Part shown: one piece after another, positions 1 to 11,593 of the stretch | Layout of the letters: the number at the start of each line of letters is the position of its first letter | How positions within the stretch are numbered: position 1 is the stretch's first letter | NCBI GenBank assembly: GCA_022376515.1 | Contig: WTXI01000168.1 | Coordinates: 1-64,000 of the forward strand | Length of the DNA: 64,000 bases | Source: Lactifluus volemus | Taxonomy: Eukaryota; Basidiomycota; Agaricomycetes; Russulales; Russulaceae | Direction of reading: 5' to 3' | Notes under the pieces: model-generated | Databases searched by the model: none | What the model was told of the DNA's origin: nothing | Seen by the model: the letters and a program-made list of their open reading frames with translations, nothing else | Position numbers and translations under genes: made by a program

Positions 1-794
1 TGCCTCACCTTGAGAAGAAAGTCCGAGGGGAATAACCCATCGGAATCACTCAGGAAATGTAACTTTACTATGGTAGTTTCATGGTGGCCCTATGGCATAG
101 ATTGGTTTGGACGGTGAATGCAACGAGTGAGCGCTAGTGAGCGGCCGGGTATGGAAAGGCCGTTATCGAGTAATCCGACGTCGACTTTAAACTTTGTTTA
201 CATAAGTCTAATTGGCTCACTTGTTTCGGTGGGTGACTGCTCTCTCCTCCTTTCACCTGGGTCTCACTGAGTAGCACAGCCTTTCTCCTTGTTCTCTGGT
301 CCTCCTCTCTCGGCAGGTGAACTTAGACCTTACCTCTTCACTTGGTAGTACATGGATTGGGTCTCTTCTGGGATGTCGCATCCCCCTTTCTTTCCCGCGC
401 TCACACGTTGTCTCACCCGGTGCGGGGTTCAGTCAAGGGTCAAGCCCGTGACAGTGGCAATTGCCGCAGTGTTGGGGGGATCCTCTTGTCTGATATGAAG
501 TACAAGCCCTCTCCTTCTCTCTTACTTGCACCTCCTCAGGCCTCAGCAGTCACACACAATCCACATTTTTTCATTGCCCACCATCCCCATTTCTCCTTCT
601 TCCTGTCTTGCACCTGGCTTCTTTCATCCTGTATTTCCTTTTTCTCGCCTTGACTTACCCCTGCTACATTTCCTTTCCACATGTGTTTGTCTCTCTGTTT
701 CCCCTGCTGCACTAGTACTATCTCCTCTGCCTGTACTGTAAATATGGTCTGTGTCACGTCGTGCATCGTCTCGCAGAGCGTTACAATTAAAAAC
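1..794. other. No recognisable gene; pyrimidine-rich stretch
   Basis: No open frame here has codon structure or a motif I recognise. Bases 240-780 are strongly T/C rich on the + strand. The region may belong to an old retroelement, because an LTR-like sequence starts at 795, but nothing in it identifies gag or pol. Confidence 0.4.
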
Positions 795-1374
795 TGTGGG
801 GGGTGCTTACATCAGCCCCCGTTCGGGCCTTCTCACCCGTCGCTCTGACGTGTCCCCCCTCATCAGGTACAGTAGTGCCAATTAGCTATCGTTTATTGTC
901 GCACCACGAGTTCGTTCACGCGTTCACGCCTCGGTTTGTTGACAATCCCCGCGCCCACTTGTTTTCGTATTGCATCTTTCTACTGCCTTGCTTTGCCTTT
1001 TCGGGGTCATAGAAGTTTCGAAGTTTTGAGGGCAACTTGTCCATTGTGCAAGTTCGTCGGATCCTCCTTTCTCCGCCCGGTGGGGGGTAGCCAGAAACTA
1101 CTCAAGGTACTTCCCGGGCCCAGCACCTGGTCCGGTCGCTCCTTTCTTTCAGTTCCTCTGTCTTGTTCGTAGCCCACCTTGTTCGTCCATGTTCTTTGAA
1201 ACCATCCTCCCACTCTCCCGCTTCATCGCATCTGTTCATGTTATGTTCCCTCTTCTGTGTCCTTGTGCTGTACATGTACATGTATGATGTGTTCGTGTGG
1301 CCTGTCTCCGCTCTTGTTTTGTCATTCCTTGTTTCCTTTATTTGTTGAATTGGGGTAGGACAACTCAATTATCA
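795..1374 (+). repeat. Possible solo LTR (weak)
   Basis: The 580-bp segment starts with TGTGGGGGGTG, a start often seen in basidiomycete Gypsy LTRs, and ends ...CAATTATCA, so it has TG...CA ends. The flanks aaaac and cggtt do not form a target-site duplication. No primer-binding site or polypurine tract is evident, and there is no second copy in the window. This is a guess from terminal sequence style. Confidence 0.22.
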
Positions 1375-2600
1375 CGGTTTTTATTCATTCAATCCCCAAG
1401 CCGTCGTTGCTGAAACAACACGACGACAGTATCTGACACGACTCGCCTTTGCGCCTTGAGAGAAAGGTCTGTTACTCAGCACTTCCCACGCAGGTGAAAC
1501 ACTGGCAAGTTCAAGGGTGTCAAGACCGTCCTGACTTAGGCTAAAATTGTCAAATATGAGGGATTCAGTCCGTGCGACTTGCCATAGAAATTTAAGGCGC
1601 ATGGATGTGTCGGTTCTGTCGGTCTCCGAAAGTCGATTCTAAAAAACATTTCCCCGCTAACAGAAAAAGTGACCATAGCCTTCAGTAAGTTAGCACTGCC
1701 AAGTGGCTAGTGGCCCCGCAAATGCAGCAGGGTGAAAGAGAAAAGTACTATCTGTTGTATCTCAGCCGACAAACGTTGTGCCGTAAGGACGTGGCGGGCA
1801 AGTATATAGGTGAGCGCGAGGGCATACAGAACTGAGGATGAACAGGCATAAGGTTGGCAAAGTAACATGGTGAAGAAATGGAACAAGTTTTACACCTTGG
1901 GAGCAACTGATGTTGAAAGAGATGAACACGGCACCAAAACGGCGTGACGCTGTGAAGCACAAGGCCATCCGATGGTCAAAGTGAGCGATGATATCGATGA
2001 TACCCGGTAAACGTACGGGGTCATGGAAGAGAATGGGAAATCAGTAGCTACACCGCTTTTTCAACATTGTCGGCGCCCCGGCTGACAAGAAAGAACACAC
2101 AGAAGAACCAGAACAGATGCTTGGGCAACAACTTATTATTCCACCACGGAGTAGAGGAGAGTATCCGATACACTATTCTGTAAATGTGACTACCAGCAAC
2201 GTGAACAAATCGCGCTTTATGAGCAACATGGACTTAGAGGAGCGGTATTGGTACACTAGCCAGGCATGATCAGTGGCCACTCGCGGCCGAGCACGGTACA
2301 TAACCCCCGTCCTAGCCGTGCGGCACTCGATGGGAAGAGAATCCGCAACCTATAACCATTGCCGCCTCGGAGAAAGGGATGGCGCGATAGCTAGAAGCAC
2401 TTGATGGCTGTTGACAGAATAACGACAACCTAGGTTGTGACTTGAACTGAAGCTTGCTGGATTTCAGTAGTTCGATGCATCACGAAAGGTAATGGTAGTC
2501 CAGAGTCCCGCCATTGTGAAAGGTGTTCCGAGCCCCTGATCATGGAGCGTGCGGTATTAAGAGAAACACCTGAAATTTTGACAGTGAAAGCTACGCTGGG
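1375..2600. other. Intergenic, mostly unrecognised
   Basis: Only short frames without family resemblance are present, apart from the small RRM-like fragment near 1,745-1,800 listed separately. The triplicated cassette begins at about 2,600-2,640, where similarity to the 15.1-kb and 21.8-kb regions starts. Confidence 0.4.
1742..1802 (-). pseudogene. Eroded RRM1-exon fragment resembling the Hrp1-like gene
   Basis: The minus strand reads a peptide ending YGTTFVG followed by a DTTD-like stretch. It matches the micro-exon of the Hrp1-like gene at 48,727-48,767, which encodes KMFVGGLSWDTTD. The match runs at DNA level over the splice donor as well (tactatctgttgtat here, taccatctgttgtat there). A short gap removes part of the motif, so this is a non-functional fragment. 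It is too short for certainty. Confidence 0.35.
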
Positions 2601-2657
2601 ATTAGTATTTCGATTCCCCGTTGTCGTGGTCAGCTCAATTCGTTTTTCGCGATCCAG

Positions 2658-3221
2658 TACTTGCGCTATAATCGAGGCCCAAGATTCATTTTCACTTTCC
2701 CGCGTGCTTGGTACACCAAATATTGCCTCGAAAGGCACTCTTGAACTGTGTCTAGTCGCCGTTCCAGCCACGTTGTTCCCACCTGGCCACCGTCATCGTG
2801 CACGGTCAGAGAAAACCTCGACCTTGAAGCTCATCGAGGAACTTTGCCAATAGTTCCGCAGACGTCAATGAATCGAAGGACCTTGCTTTCCCTAGCGAAA
2901 CACTTTCAGAAGATTCGCGTAATTATCCACGTGCCAAAACTGTTGCGTATTTTACTCACCTGATTCCTTGCCCACACCTCGACATCTGCCGGACCCGTAC
3001 CATGATCTCGTCCGACCGTAGATCTTGAAGCTCGCCAGCTATCAATGGTCATTCCGGAGACATTGACCCGAACTTGTCCGGACCATTACTTGAACGAGAG
3101 TGATGCCGTCCCTAAGGAAACAGAAAATGCCTTCAGGCTCTGACGTGTGCGTGATTTTGACATTGATGAAGTACGAGCAAAGTGGCGTGTAAGGGACCAA
3201 TGCCTGGTGATCATGGCATAG
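2658..3221 (+). pseudogene. PIH1-domain protein remnant (copy A, 3' exons only)
   Basis: This corresponds to exons 3 and 4 of the intact PIH1 gene at 14,411-15,886. Recognisable stretches are FSLSRVLGTPNIASKGTL and the final CS-like strand just before the stop at 3,219. A net 4-nt loss at the start of exon 3 creates an early stop (cta taa). Further small indels break the frame downstream, and exons 1-2 are missing. No intact product is possible. It lies on the same strand as, and about 950 bp upstream of, the DUF6533 gene, as in the other two copies. Confidence 0.8.
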
Positions 3222-4170
3222 CCAAAGCCGGAATGGCGCTACTCATGTTACTCCACGATTTTTGTAGCCTCTGATCAGTGGTTACGATGCCATCTGATCC
3301 GTTATCCCTGGCACCTTATTAGCATTAATTGGAATTTCTGAGTCTGAAGATGTGTGGCACTTTTGGAGTTCTGATTTTGTCCGCTGTGTGAGATGACTTG
3401 TGCTGGTCGTGAACCTGAGATTATGCTCGTGTTTGTGTAAGGTTAAGGTTAAACCCGGTCCGAACGTCCGGTCCGTCAAAGTCTCAAACGTGTTGATTGT
3501 TGCGTAGCGATTAGCTGGCGTAAGCAAAGTCGATTTGGCCGTCGTCTGACCACCAACTCACCGAGTGTTCTCCCTGGCCGTTTAACTAAGTGGAGCTTGC
3601 CTTAGTCAGTTGGTCTTACACTGAATCCTCCGGTCACGGCCTTCGAATGTATGTGGATGCATCATTTCCCACGCGCCAATCAATCTAAGGAGATCACTGG
3701 GATCATGATCACGTCGCGTGTGCCATTTGTCCACTTTCTAGCCAAGTTATTTTGTTTGTGCTCGGTCCCGCAGTCCTAATCTCAGAAGCTACGATGATCT
3801 TCCTAGGGCCCTTTGGGAATCTTTTTGCCTCGGGATCAAAATTTAATGTACTGAAGTAGCTTGTGTCGCCCCTCCTGCGATTAATACAGGTAAAGGTGAC
3901 TGGTCCCGATCAAAGTCAAAACCGAATATAGTACGTTTCCTCATCTACGTTATTACGGCCTCCCACGATAATACCGGCTCTAGTGCTTTTCGTCAAAGAA
4001 GAGTGTATTTGACGCGCACCTCCATTCCGACTCGGAGTCCGACTACCTGTCACAACACACGACAATATCAAACTGTTCATATAGTACATCACTTTCCATG
4101 ATCATCACGTCTCCACTCCCTTCCCTATTCCTACCCCCCCTTCATTCTTGGGAAGTTTGAAAGATCGGTC
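3222..4170. other. Spacer between PIH1 and DUF6533 (copy A)
   Basis: This sequence is shared, inverted, with 13,461-14,410 (copy B) and 20,121-21,174 (copy C). I see no coding exon in it. The last 100 bp before the DUF6533 start are conserved among the copies and probably hold its promoter (inference). Confidence 0.45.
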
Positions 4171-5739
4171 ATGAGTGCTCTTGCTGCTAGCCCCACCATC
4201 TCTCCAAGTCAGAGTGCACTTTCAGCAGCTGCATACTTGCGTATTGCGTCCCTCTCTATCGCTGCTTATGAGTATGTTGCCAGTGGCAACATTTCGTTAG
4301 CCTTTCACCCATGACTCATTCCGAGCCAGTTATATCATAACCCTCCATGCGGAATATCGCATGTACAAGCCTTCTGATCGAAGAAAGTGAGTCTCTCGAG
4401 ACGGGCTCGCGAATATAAAACCCTGACTGAAGAAATACGTGTTGGATAGACTAGGCCTTGTGTTATTTATTCTCATTCGGCATGTCTTTTATCACTGTCT
4501 CTGTGCCAATTATAATGGCACCTGCTCATATGTTCTATAGGTACATAAGCGTAGTTACAATGGTCGTCAGCAATGTAGGGTTTTTCAGCCACAGTTTCAC
4601 GGCTAAGATCTGCGGCCACTACTTTCATGCCTATCCTGTGTTCAAAAGTACGGTATCACTGTTCCCCACCATCCGGCCACTCATGACCTAGTGGACTGTT
4701 TAGCGATCCAACTCATGATATCACATATAATCATGGGCCTTCGGTAGGTCTTGCAGCGGCTGTCCTGTAACGTCCCGCTAAGTGACTGACTACAAACTCC
4801 AGGACGTGGAACATTGCCCGGCGGAATATATGGATTGGCCGGACCATTTCATGGGCGTTTATCGCTGCTATGGTGGTCTGTCATTACTCACTCTGATATA
4901 ACATTCTTGTTTTGATTCATGAGCGCAGGTTGAGTGGATATCTGCTGTAACTCATAGGATTCGTGAGTTAGGCGCCCATTGCGATAGGAATATCGACTCA
5001 CTGACATACAATGTAGCCCAGATGACCAATGTGGGTGTAGCTTTTATCTCTCATCGATGAGAATGTATTGAAGGTTGCGTGGGAATGCCCAGGGAAAGTA
5101 GGTGTAATATCTGAGTCTTAACTGCTTTTCCTGACAAAAAATCTAGCTGCATGATTGGGAGCACTCATCCCACGGCGTTTTTGTCTACTTGGTCATTTTA
5201 CTTCGTAGCCACGCTATATGATTGCCTCATGATATCAATTTCGACATATTACCTTCTCAAGTTGAGAAGGGCCGAAACATCTGCGTAAGTCGCATTCTAT
5301 CAAACACGCGATGCCAGTCCTGACTCCTTGTAGTGCCTCGGGGCTTGTGAAAATGTAAGTAGTTTTCAGATGACAGTAGTCGAAAGTCTTACCCCAGACC
5401 AAGACTTTTATACGATGGTTTGATGTATTTTATCGCGGTTGCAAGTATGCATCAGCAAAATGATATTATACTGGAGTCACTATTGTCACTAGCGTCACTG
5501 GCGTCACTAGCTCTAGTAACATCTAGTGAATCTAGTCAATTCTAGTATCATTCTAGTATCAATATTGAATTTCTAGGCACAACAGATACAGGACTAGATC
5601 TAGGTACATTGTCAGACCAACCTCACGCGCTCTCATCGCCCACATTCCCAACCTCGTTCCATTGGTGCAACCCCATATGCGGGCTCCTGTGGTGGCTAGA
5701 GAACATGAATGTCTAGGTGTGTGAAAGTACGCTTGTCTT

Positions 5740-6400
5740 CATCTCGCTCACCCATGTAATCTCTTTTCACGCAGAGAGAACGAACTCAGTGAGCCACACG
5801 GCACTATGCGTCCCACTTGACAATCCCTGTTGGAGTCTGTGAAGGGGTCTGTGTTGACCAGTTCCCGATCCCGGAGAGTGGACAAACTGGTATTCAAGCG
5901 AGACGGCCCCTTTCTGCGGGTTGTGCTGGCTAACAGCACGCATAAGGAAAGTGTGTCCTGTCTTGAGGACCGCAGGCCATCCCTCATGCTTCCCCGCTTG
6001 GAATGAGAATTGGGCGCAAGCGGGAGAGGTCCCAGCGTGTGCGAAGTGCACCTGCGCGCAGAGCAGAAAGCGGGATGTTGGGATGCTTGAATGCACTAAA
6101 TAAGGCATATGGGATAGAGGGAGGTGCACGCAGTAAAAACCTACATCGGTCGAGGCAAGAGTGGCAAGTGCGGGTGCCACATTGACCGCGTACAAAACGT
6201 GTTCAAGAGGGGCAGGGAAATCATCAGCCTTTGCGTCATGCGGAATAGGCGATGACCTATAGGGCACATCTTGTACCCAAACCGTGTTTTCGATGTCACG
6301 CCAGCCATGATCCACGAGACTGGCTGTTGAGATAACCTTCCTGACCTATAAAAAGCAAGGAGAACTAGAGGAATCAGACAAGTGTCAACCACAGAAATTC
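5740..6400 (-). other. Unrecognised open frame inside the TIR element
   Basis: A minus-strand frame of about 180 codons (6,315 to 5,767) is open but has no family resemblance I can name. It follows the Abp1-like fragment on the same strand and could be a diverged continuation of it or unrelated filler. I do not claim it is a gene. Confidence 0.25.
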
Positions 6401-6409
6401 TTACCAGCA

Positions 6410-7400
6410 CGGACCTTCATGTGCATGACCCCGCATCCACGCAGGGACCGATGATCTGAAGAATAGCGTGACGAACAACTTGATGACCTAACGCGGGGAA
6501 AGCAGTGGGGGGACTTGCCGCCTCTTTGTCCTCGACGCGCTTCTTTGCCAGCGCCTGAAGCTCGCTCCAAGTCATCCTTCCGCCGGAACCCGCTGCAGGG
6601 CGTGGAGAAGGAACTGATTGCGCAGCCAAAGCGGCTTGAGTACACCCCTCGAGTGGATTGCTTAATTTCCTGGGCGGGGGTGTGACACGGGTGTGTAGGC
6701 CGTACCCTATGCAAAATGAAAGAGTTGAGCAGAGAACAGGGAAGACGAATAGAGCGAGCGACTCACGACGGGGCCAATACGATTGTCTTCAGAGGGCTTG
6801 GTGGGGACGTTCGAGGTAGGAACTTCGCAGAGTGAGCTGGAACAGAACACGAAGTGGCCACTACAGTCGGAAGCGGAGGTGTAGCAGTGACGACCTGCTT
6901 CGGCGCATCCCAGGTGCCGTAGGTGCCTGCGCGGCAGTGGCAGCACTGCCGACGGTGGTCGTACGAACGGTTGAACCTTGTGCAGCAGGGATAACTGCGG
7001 AGGGACGTGGAGCAGAGGGTACGGGAGGCCGTGGAGGCGCGGGCCCTGCTGCGCTGCGTATAGCGACAAGATCGACCTTGCCAACGGGGGTGTGATTTGT
7101 ACCAGCCGGTGCAATTGGTTCGAACTTGCGCGTAGTCTCATTATGAGCAGAATACTTGGCACCTGACGTGGACTCGACGCAAGACATGATCAGAGATGGG
7201 GTGACTAGAATTATATCAGGAAAGGATGGGAAGCGAAGAAAGACAAAGTAATGAACCTCATTGCGCACGCTGATTACGACATGGGTTCCACGAAAGAAAC
7301 AGGCGACAGTGGAAGAATGCGTGTGGAATAAACCCTTTTTCGCCTCCGGGACGCCATCGCCACACCAATTGATCTGCACGAACCTGGGCAACTTGCTCTG
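6410..7400 (-). pseudogene. Abp1/drebrin-like actin-binding protein gene fragment
   Basis: Minus-strand pieces match fungal Abp1 (ADF-H plus SH3 family). PRFVQINWCGDGVPEAKKG is the centre of an ADF-H domain. After a retained intron-like gap come SLIMSC..SGAKYSAH and GTNHTPVGKVDLVAIR, then PSEDNRIGPV, an intron with good GT and AG ends, GTAYTPV, and SPRPAAGSGGRMTWSELQAL. The start of the ADF-H domain and the SH3 end are absent and the frame shifts several times. Introns are kept, so capture was at DNA level rather than through a retrocopy. It lies wholly inside the TIR element. The identification is from remembered family motifs. Confidence 0.65.
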
Positions 7401-9140
7401 TTGAAGAGGTAAGCTTCTAAAGTGACTCGAGGGGGATGAGCCACCTTATCAACAATAAAGAGAAAAGGTCATCAATAGTGGGCTGTTGGCAATGGCAGCC
7501 TTAAAGACGGCCACGGAAGGAGTAGTGGCAGGAGCGGATGCAGCAGCCGGTGACGTGTCGAAATCGCTAAGTTGGTGAAACCAACCAGTCCACTGGTACA
7601 CGTGACACCTTATTTGCATTTATTTATCTCTATTTGCTTGTTTTGTATCGGTTGATTTTCTTGTCGCCCACTTGCCAGCGGTACCCGAAGCTTCACTTCA
7701 CTTCTTACTTCCTTCTTCCTATGAGAGCAACCATTCCGAGTGAGTCTTTCCCTCTTTCCTTTGCCATTTCTAGCACCTTCATTGGGCTGAACATGTTCTT
7801 TTCTCTGGTTTATCGTTACCTATGATAAAGGTTTCAAGCAATCCCAGGGTCCAGTCCACTGGCAACGGCCTTGAACACCCCATGAAAAAAAAAACTCTCT
7901 GATGGCAGGTAATCATTTCTCCCATCATATAATCCCTCTTATTGTATGATATCCTTGCTGGACAGACTACACATGACATCAGCCCTTGGGTGATTTATTT
8001 GTCTCGCTGCCACTTTTTTTCTGTGACTGTGGTTGTGACACGTCGTGGAACTCGTTCACCAGGTACTGTTCATGTTCCATCCAATCTTCGGCCCGAGTGA
8101 GCTTGCCTGACGGGTTTGAACCTTTCTTGTACATTATGTAGGCTGGCATTGGTGCTATCTGACTCGCACAGTCCTTCGTGAAGAACATGGGCCTTTATGG
8201 TGAGCACGCAGAGGTGTTCTCACTATGGACAAGGATCCAAAGGACCCGGCTTAGGGCATAAGACCATGGTATCTTGATCCCCTTCTGCCTCATGCTTGGT
8301 GGTGATGAGTTCTGTAGTGTGCTCATTGTGCAAGCCCCATTGATAGAATGCTGAGTCTTGAACATTGGGCTCTTGGCAACGCGATTGCAAAACCTTGGTG
8401 TGTACCCTCCTGTCTGTCCAGCCACAAGCCTGCCTGCTGATCATGGGTAGCGCTGTTGTTATTGCCTTTGACCATCATACCAGGGAAGGAGGAAGGTGTC
8501 TTGATCATCTTCAGAGGCTTGATATGTACAACTTATGCAATTTAGTGAGCTTTGCCCGCGAGACCAAAAACCCACTTGCTTGTGAGTTCAATGATGCCTT
8601 TTCTCTTGCCATTTCCATCTCTGATGAATGTTCCCCTTGGAGTGAATGGGCACGTCTGTTTTGTTGACGCCATCTGGTTGCAACAAGGACCGCACTTGTT
8701 GCATTCAACACAGGGCTTTTTGCTTGGTGCACCCACGCGAGGGTCACTTTGTTGGCAGGAGTGCGATTGGGTGGGGTGGGGTAGGCGGAAGGGAGTAAGG
8801 CTGTAAAAGAAGAGCGATGGGTCCTGTGCGGGTGCTATACAGTATCTACTTTTGTTGTAGTACCCGGCCTCAAATTTTTATATATGCTTTATTCATTCCT
8901 TCCGTTTTGTGTGCTTCAGTGTGAACTAGTACCAAATTAGTGATAATACTAGCTGCAGGTGTGATACTACTGCTAGATGAAAAACTAGCCCTAGGCACGA
9001 AACTAGGGCCAGATGCAGTACTGGCACACCTAGAGCCAGTATTGCACGTACTGGCCTCGGCAAGTCCGCTGGGTCTAGGTGCCAAACTTGGCAACTAGAC
9101 GTGACTAGGTGACCTAGTCTAGTAACGCCAGTCACAAATC
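7401..9140. other. Rest of the TIR element, unrecognised
   Basis: Scattered minus-strand frames are interrupted by stops. One contains a Cys-rich string (CVECNKCGPCC near 8,690-8,720) but no complete domain. The last 200 bp are CTAG-rich. No transposase motif was found. Confidence 0.35.
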
Positions 9141-9740
9141 ATTTTGCTGATGTGTTCTTTCGTTCGGCCACTTGCAATGGCAACTAGCTAACCTCTGTTC
9201 ATTTCTACAGTTGTGAATGTCATAAACATCATTTTGTATCGAGGCACAGATCATGCAATCCAATCATCTGGGTATCTCTCTTATTTCTTGAAGTCATCCT
9301 CATGAACCTGACCTTGTGGGATGTAGTGCATCGCTTGCATATGCCATCACATGGATCATGAGTCAACGGATTATCCTTCATACACGGGGTATGTACCAAC
9401 TACCACCCATACCTGACCTACTGACCCAGTAGCGTGCTCAGAGGCTGGAGAGGACCAAGCACCTGTCGTCTTAACACAGATGCCAAATTCGTCTAGTACC
9501 CCACGCAGCCTCCGCTACTTCAAAGAGTCGAAGCGCGTGGGCGATCTCAGCGGAGATCGCACCCTAGGGTCTTCACGAGACGACACTGTCATCACGCCGA
9601 ACGACTTCGATCTCCATGTGCGCATAGAACGGTCTATAGTCACGGACACCAAGCTAGAGAGCGGAGAATCTCTCGAAGGACAAATCTACGCTCCTCCAGA
9701 CTCGGAAGAAAGTGCTTGGGGCCGGGGATACACCATCTAG

Positions 9741-10380
9741 TCTGCGCTTCAAATCTCTGGTTTTTTTCCTGATGAAAACTGCGTCTATTTCCCAACTTTC
9801 GAGCTCAATTGGTAATTGTCATTAAGCAGCAGGATATGTAGCTCTGTTGTGTACTTGTACGTTCTCTGTGAGGCGCCCTTTTTCAGATTCTTCAGGTGTA
9901 TTATGTACGAAGCCACGTTGTCTGTGAAAGCAAGCCCATTCACTCTGGTTGGTTCAATTGCAACTTGAAGTGAAACTGTAACGGGAAGAGTATCACTCGT
10001 CAAAGTTCTAGGATTATTAATAAGTCCATGGGATCTGAACGTGACGGTCATCCAAAGTTTGAAATAGCGGCATACATACAGCCCCTAATCCACGCCTCGA
10101 GTGAGACGCGTAGCACAAGGCGTCACGCGTCATGACCACAGCGGACACGGAAGTTGACGACATTAGCCGTTGCTCAATTATTGATAACGTTGATCAGGCC
10201 AGACCGATCTACGTGACCAATTAGATCTAAGAATTGTGCATGTAGTGTCGCTGCAGATATTTTCACCAACTCAGACTTCATCGAAAGGTCGAGTTCACAC
10301 CAACTCGCGGAGCAATTGTTGATTACTAATGCGTTCCCATCACACAAGCTCCAATGAGATGAAGGAGAATGCTCCCACGC
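9741..10380. other. 3' flank of copy A and junction with copy B
   Basis: Bases 9,741 to about 10,150 match the sequence just downstream of the DUF6533 genes in copies B and C, in inverted orientation, so A and B sit tail to tail. About 10,150-10,380 is a junction segment with no second copy. No gene was recognised. Confidence 0.45.
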
Positions 10381-11593
10381 TCAACCAAATTACAGGACAG
10401 ACGGTCATGTGTGCCTCTTGGCTCGGCTATCTTCTCAACCATCTGAGTGACTGCTATTCAATGGCCATCCCTAACGACTGCCATGTCAACTCAATCTGAT
10501 GGTCATACGGCAAGAGGTTCGGTGCCGTCGGCACTAAGCTCGCGATCAAATATGACCCTGCACAATTCTCACCCAAAGTCGACGCAACGCCGCCGGGTGC
10601 TCTCCGTGGCGTGCGGCAGCGAGAGACCATTACAACACGTTGAAAGATAAACGGACACTTCACCTTGCTTTTTAGGGGGATATAAACAAATAGCGTTTTA
10701 CCGATGCTCGGCGAATGCGGTAGCATAGTCATCAAATTAGACCGCGCTGGTAATTTACCACAGGGATTCCTCCAGCGGGGCCATCCATCCACGAATGGAG
10801 ACCGTGATGATTTCAACCCATTCGGGGAGGAAGGAGATCGATAAGAAGTAACTGCGACTTAGAGTAAGTAATCTACGCCGCTGCACGGCGCATTACGTCG
10901 GGTGAGCTCTTAGACGAACGGCTCCGAGTACAGTACGAGTCGAAGCGTGAGAACATGAGCCACCACCGCGCGGTCCCCGGAAGTTTCCGAGACCTCTCCT
11001 TACGTTTTGTTCAAACTTATAGTAAACAGAAGCCTCTCGCTTCCACCTGGTTTCCTAAATACTGTATATTTGATGAGAGTCGCCGTTTGAAACAGTTTCG
11101 ATATCAGATCTCGGAGGACGGTCAAATTTTTGACACTGCACCTTCAGTTTCACTGCGGCCACCATCAAACCACGAACTCGGTCCTTCTGATCCGTGTCCG
11201 CTTTGACGCCCTTGTGCTACTCGGCTCAGTCGAGGCAATGTGGATCAGGGGCTGTATATGTGCCGCTGTTTCAGACCTTGGACGACCATCACGTTCAAAT
11301 CCCATGGACATATGGATAATCCTACTAGTACTAGAGCGAGAGCGATGTTCATCCTGGTACAGTTTCACTTACATCAAGCGGAGTGACTGGGCTTGCTCTT
11401 CACGGACAATATGGCTTCGTACACACCACACCAGAAGAACCTGAGAAAGGGAACCTTATAGAGAGCGTACGAGTAGACAGAGCTACATATCCTGGTGCGC
11501 AATAATAATTCCAAATGAGCTCGAGGGTGGGAAATAGGCGCTGTCTCCATCCGGAAAAAACCTTGCTCAGATACAGGAGATTGGAAGCGTAAA
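10381..11593. other. 3' flank of copy B
   Basis: This is homologous to 17,110-18,268. Short frames appear on both strands, but none is conserved as a protein between the two copies. No gene is supported. Confidence 0.4.

Larger units (their letters stand above)
5450..9152. mobile_element. 3.7-kb TIR-bounded DNA element carrying a captured host-gene piece
   Basis: The ends are a perfect 15-bp inverted repeat (CATCAGCAAAATGAT at 5,450 and its reverse complement ending at 9,152), with imperfect similarity continuing inward (ACTGG.GT.ACTA). The terminal 150-250 bp on both sides are dense in CTAG motifs, like subterminal repeats of cut-and-paste elements. Comparison with copies B and C, which read gtatgttc without interruption, defines the insertion exactly and leaves TG on both sides (possible 2-bp duplication). 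No transposase is recognisable, so it appears non-autonomous. The centre holds a fragment of an actin-binding protein gene (6,410-7,400). The family cannot be named from the ends alone. Confidence 0.8.
4171..9740 (+). pseudogene. DUF6533 membrane protein, copy A, split by a 3.7-kb insertion
   Basis: The exons rebuild a basidiomycete DUF6533-type multi-pass membrane protein. The start is MSALAASPTISPSQ at 4,171. The signature AAYDYIITLHAEYRMY spans the first intron (donor at about 4,270). Later segments include VTMVVSNVGFFSHSF, ISHIIMGLRTWNIARR, TLYDCLMISISTYYLL and LLYDGLMYFIAVA. The last exon at 9,480-9,740 gives the hydrophilic tail ending GRGYTI. A TIR element (5,450-9,152) sits four to five bases inside the intron before the NVINIILYRG exon and destroys the GTATGT donor context. 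The intron after LFILIR has GC instead of GT at its donor. One junction near 4,920-5,160 could not be resolved. Function is unknown; members are predicted seven-helix proteins. It is probably a pseudogene unless the long intron is still spliced. Confidence 0.65.
2600..10150 (+). repeat. Cassette copy A of a three-copy PIH1-DUF6533 duplication
   Basis: The order is PIH1 remnant, about 950 bp of spacer, DUF6533 gene and 3' flank. It repeats in inverted orientation at about 10,380-15,890 and 17,110-22,960. Without the 3.7-kb element at 5,450-9,152 this copy is about 3.85 kb. It lacks the first two PIH1 exons and the distal 3' flank that B and C retain. The exact ends are eye estimates. Confidence 0.8.

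Noticed and set aside
342..653. 103-codon frame at the left end
   Set aside because: Low-complexity pyrimidine-rich sequence, overlapping frames on both strands, no motif.
5470..5570. CTAG-rich direct repeats that at first looked like a CRISPR-like or satellite array
   Set aside because: Spacing is irregular and the repeats mirror those at the other end of the TIR element, so they are subterminal repeats.
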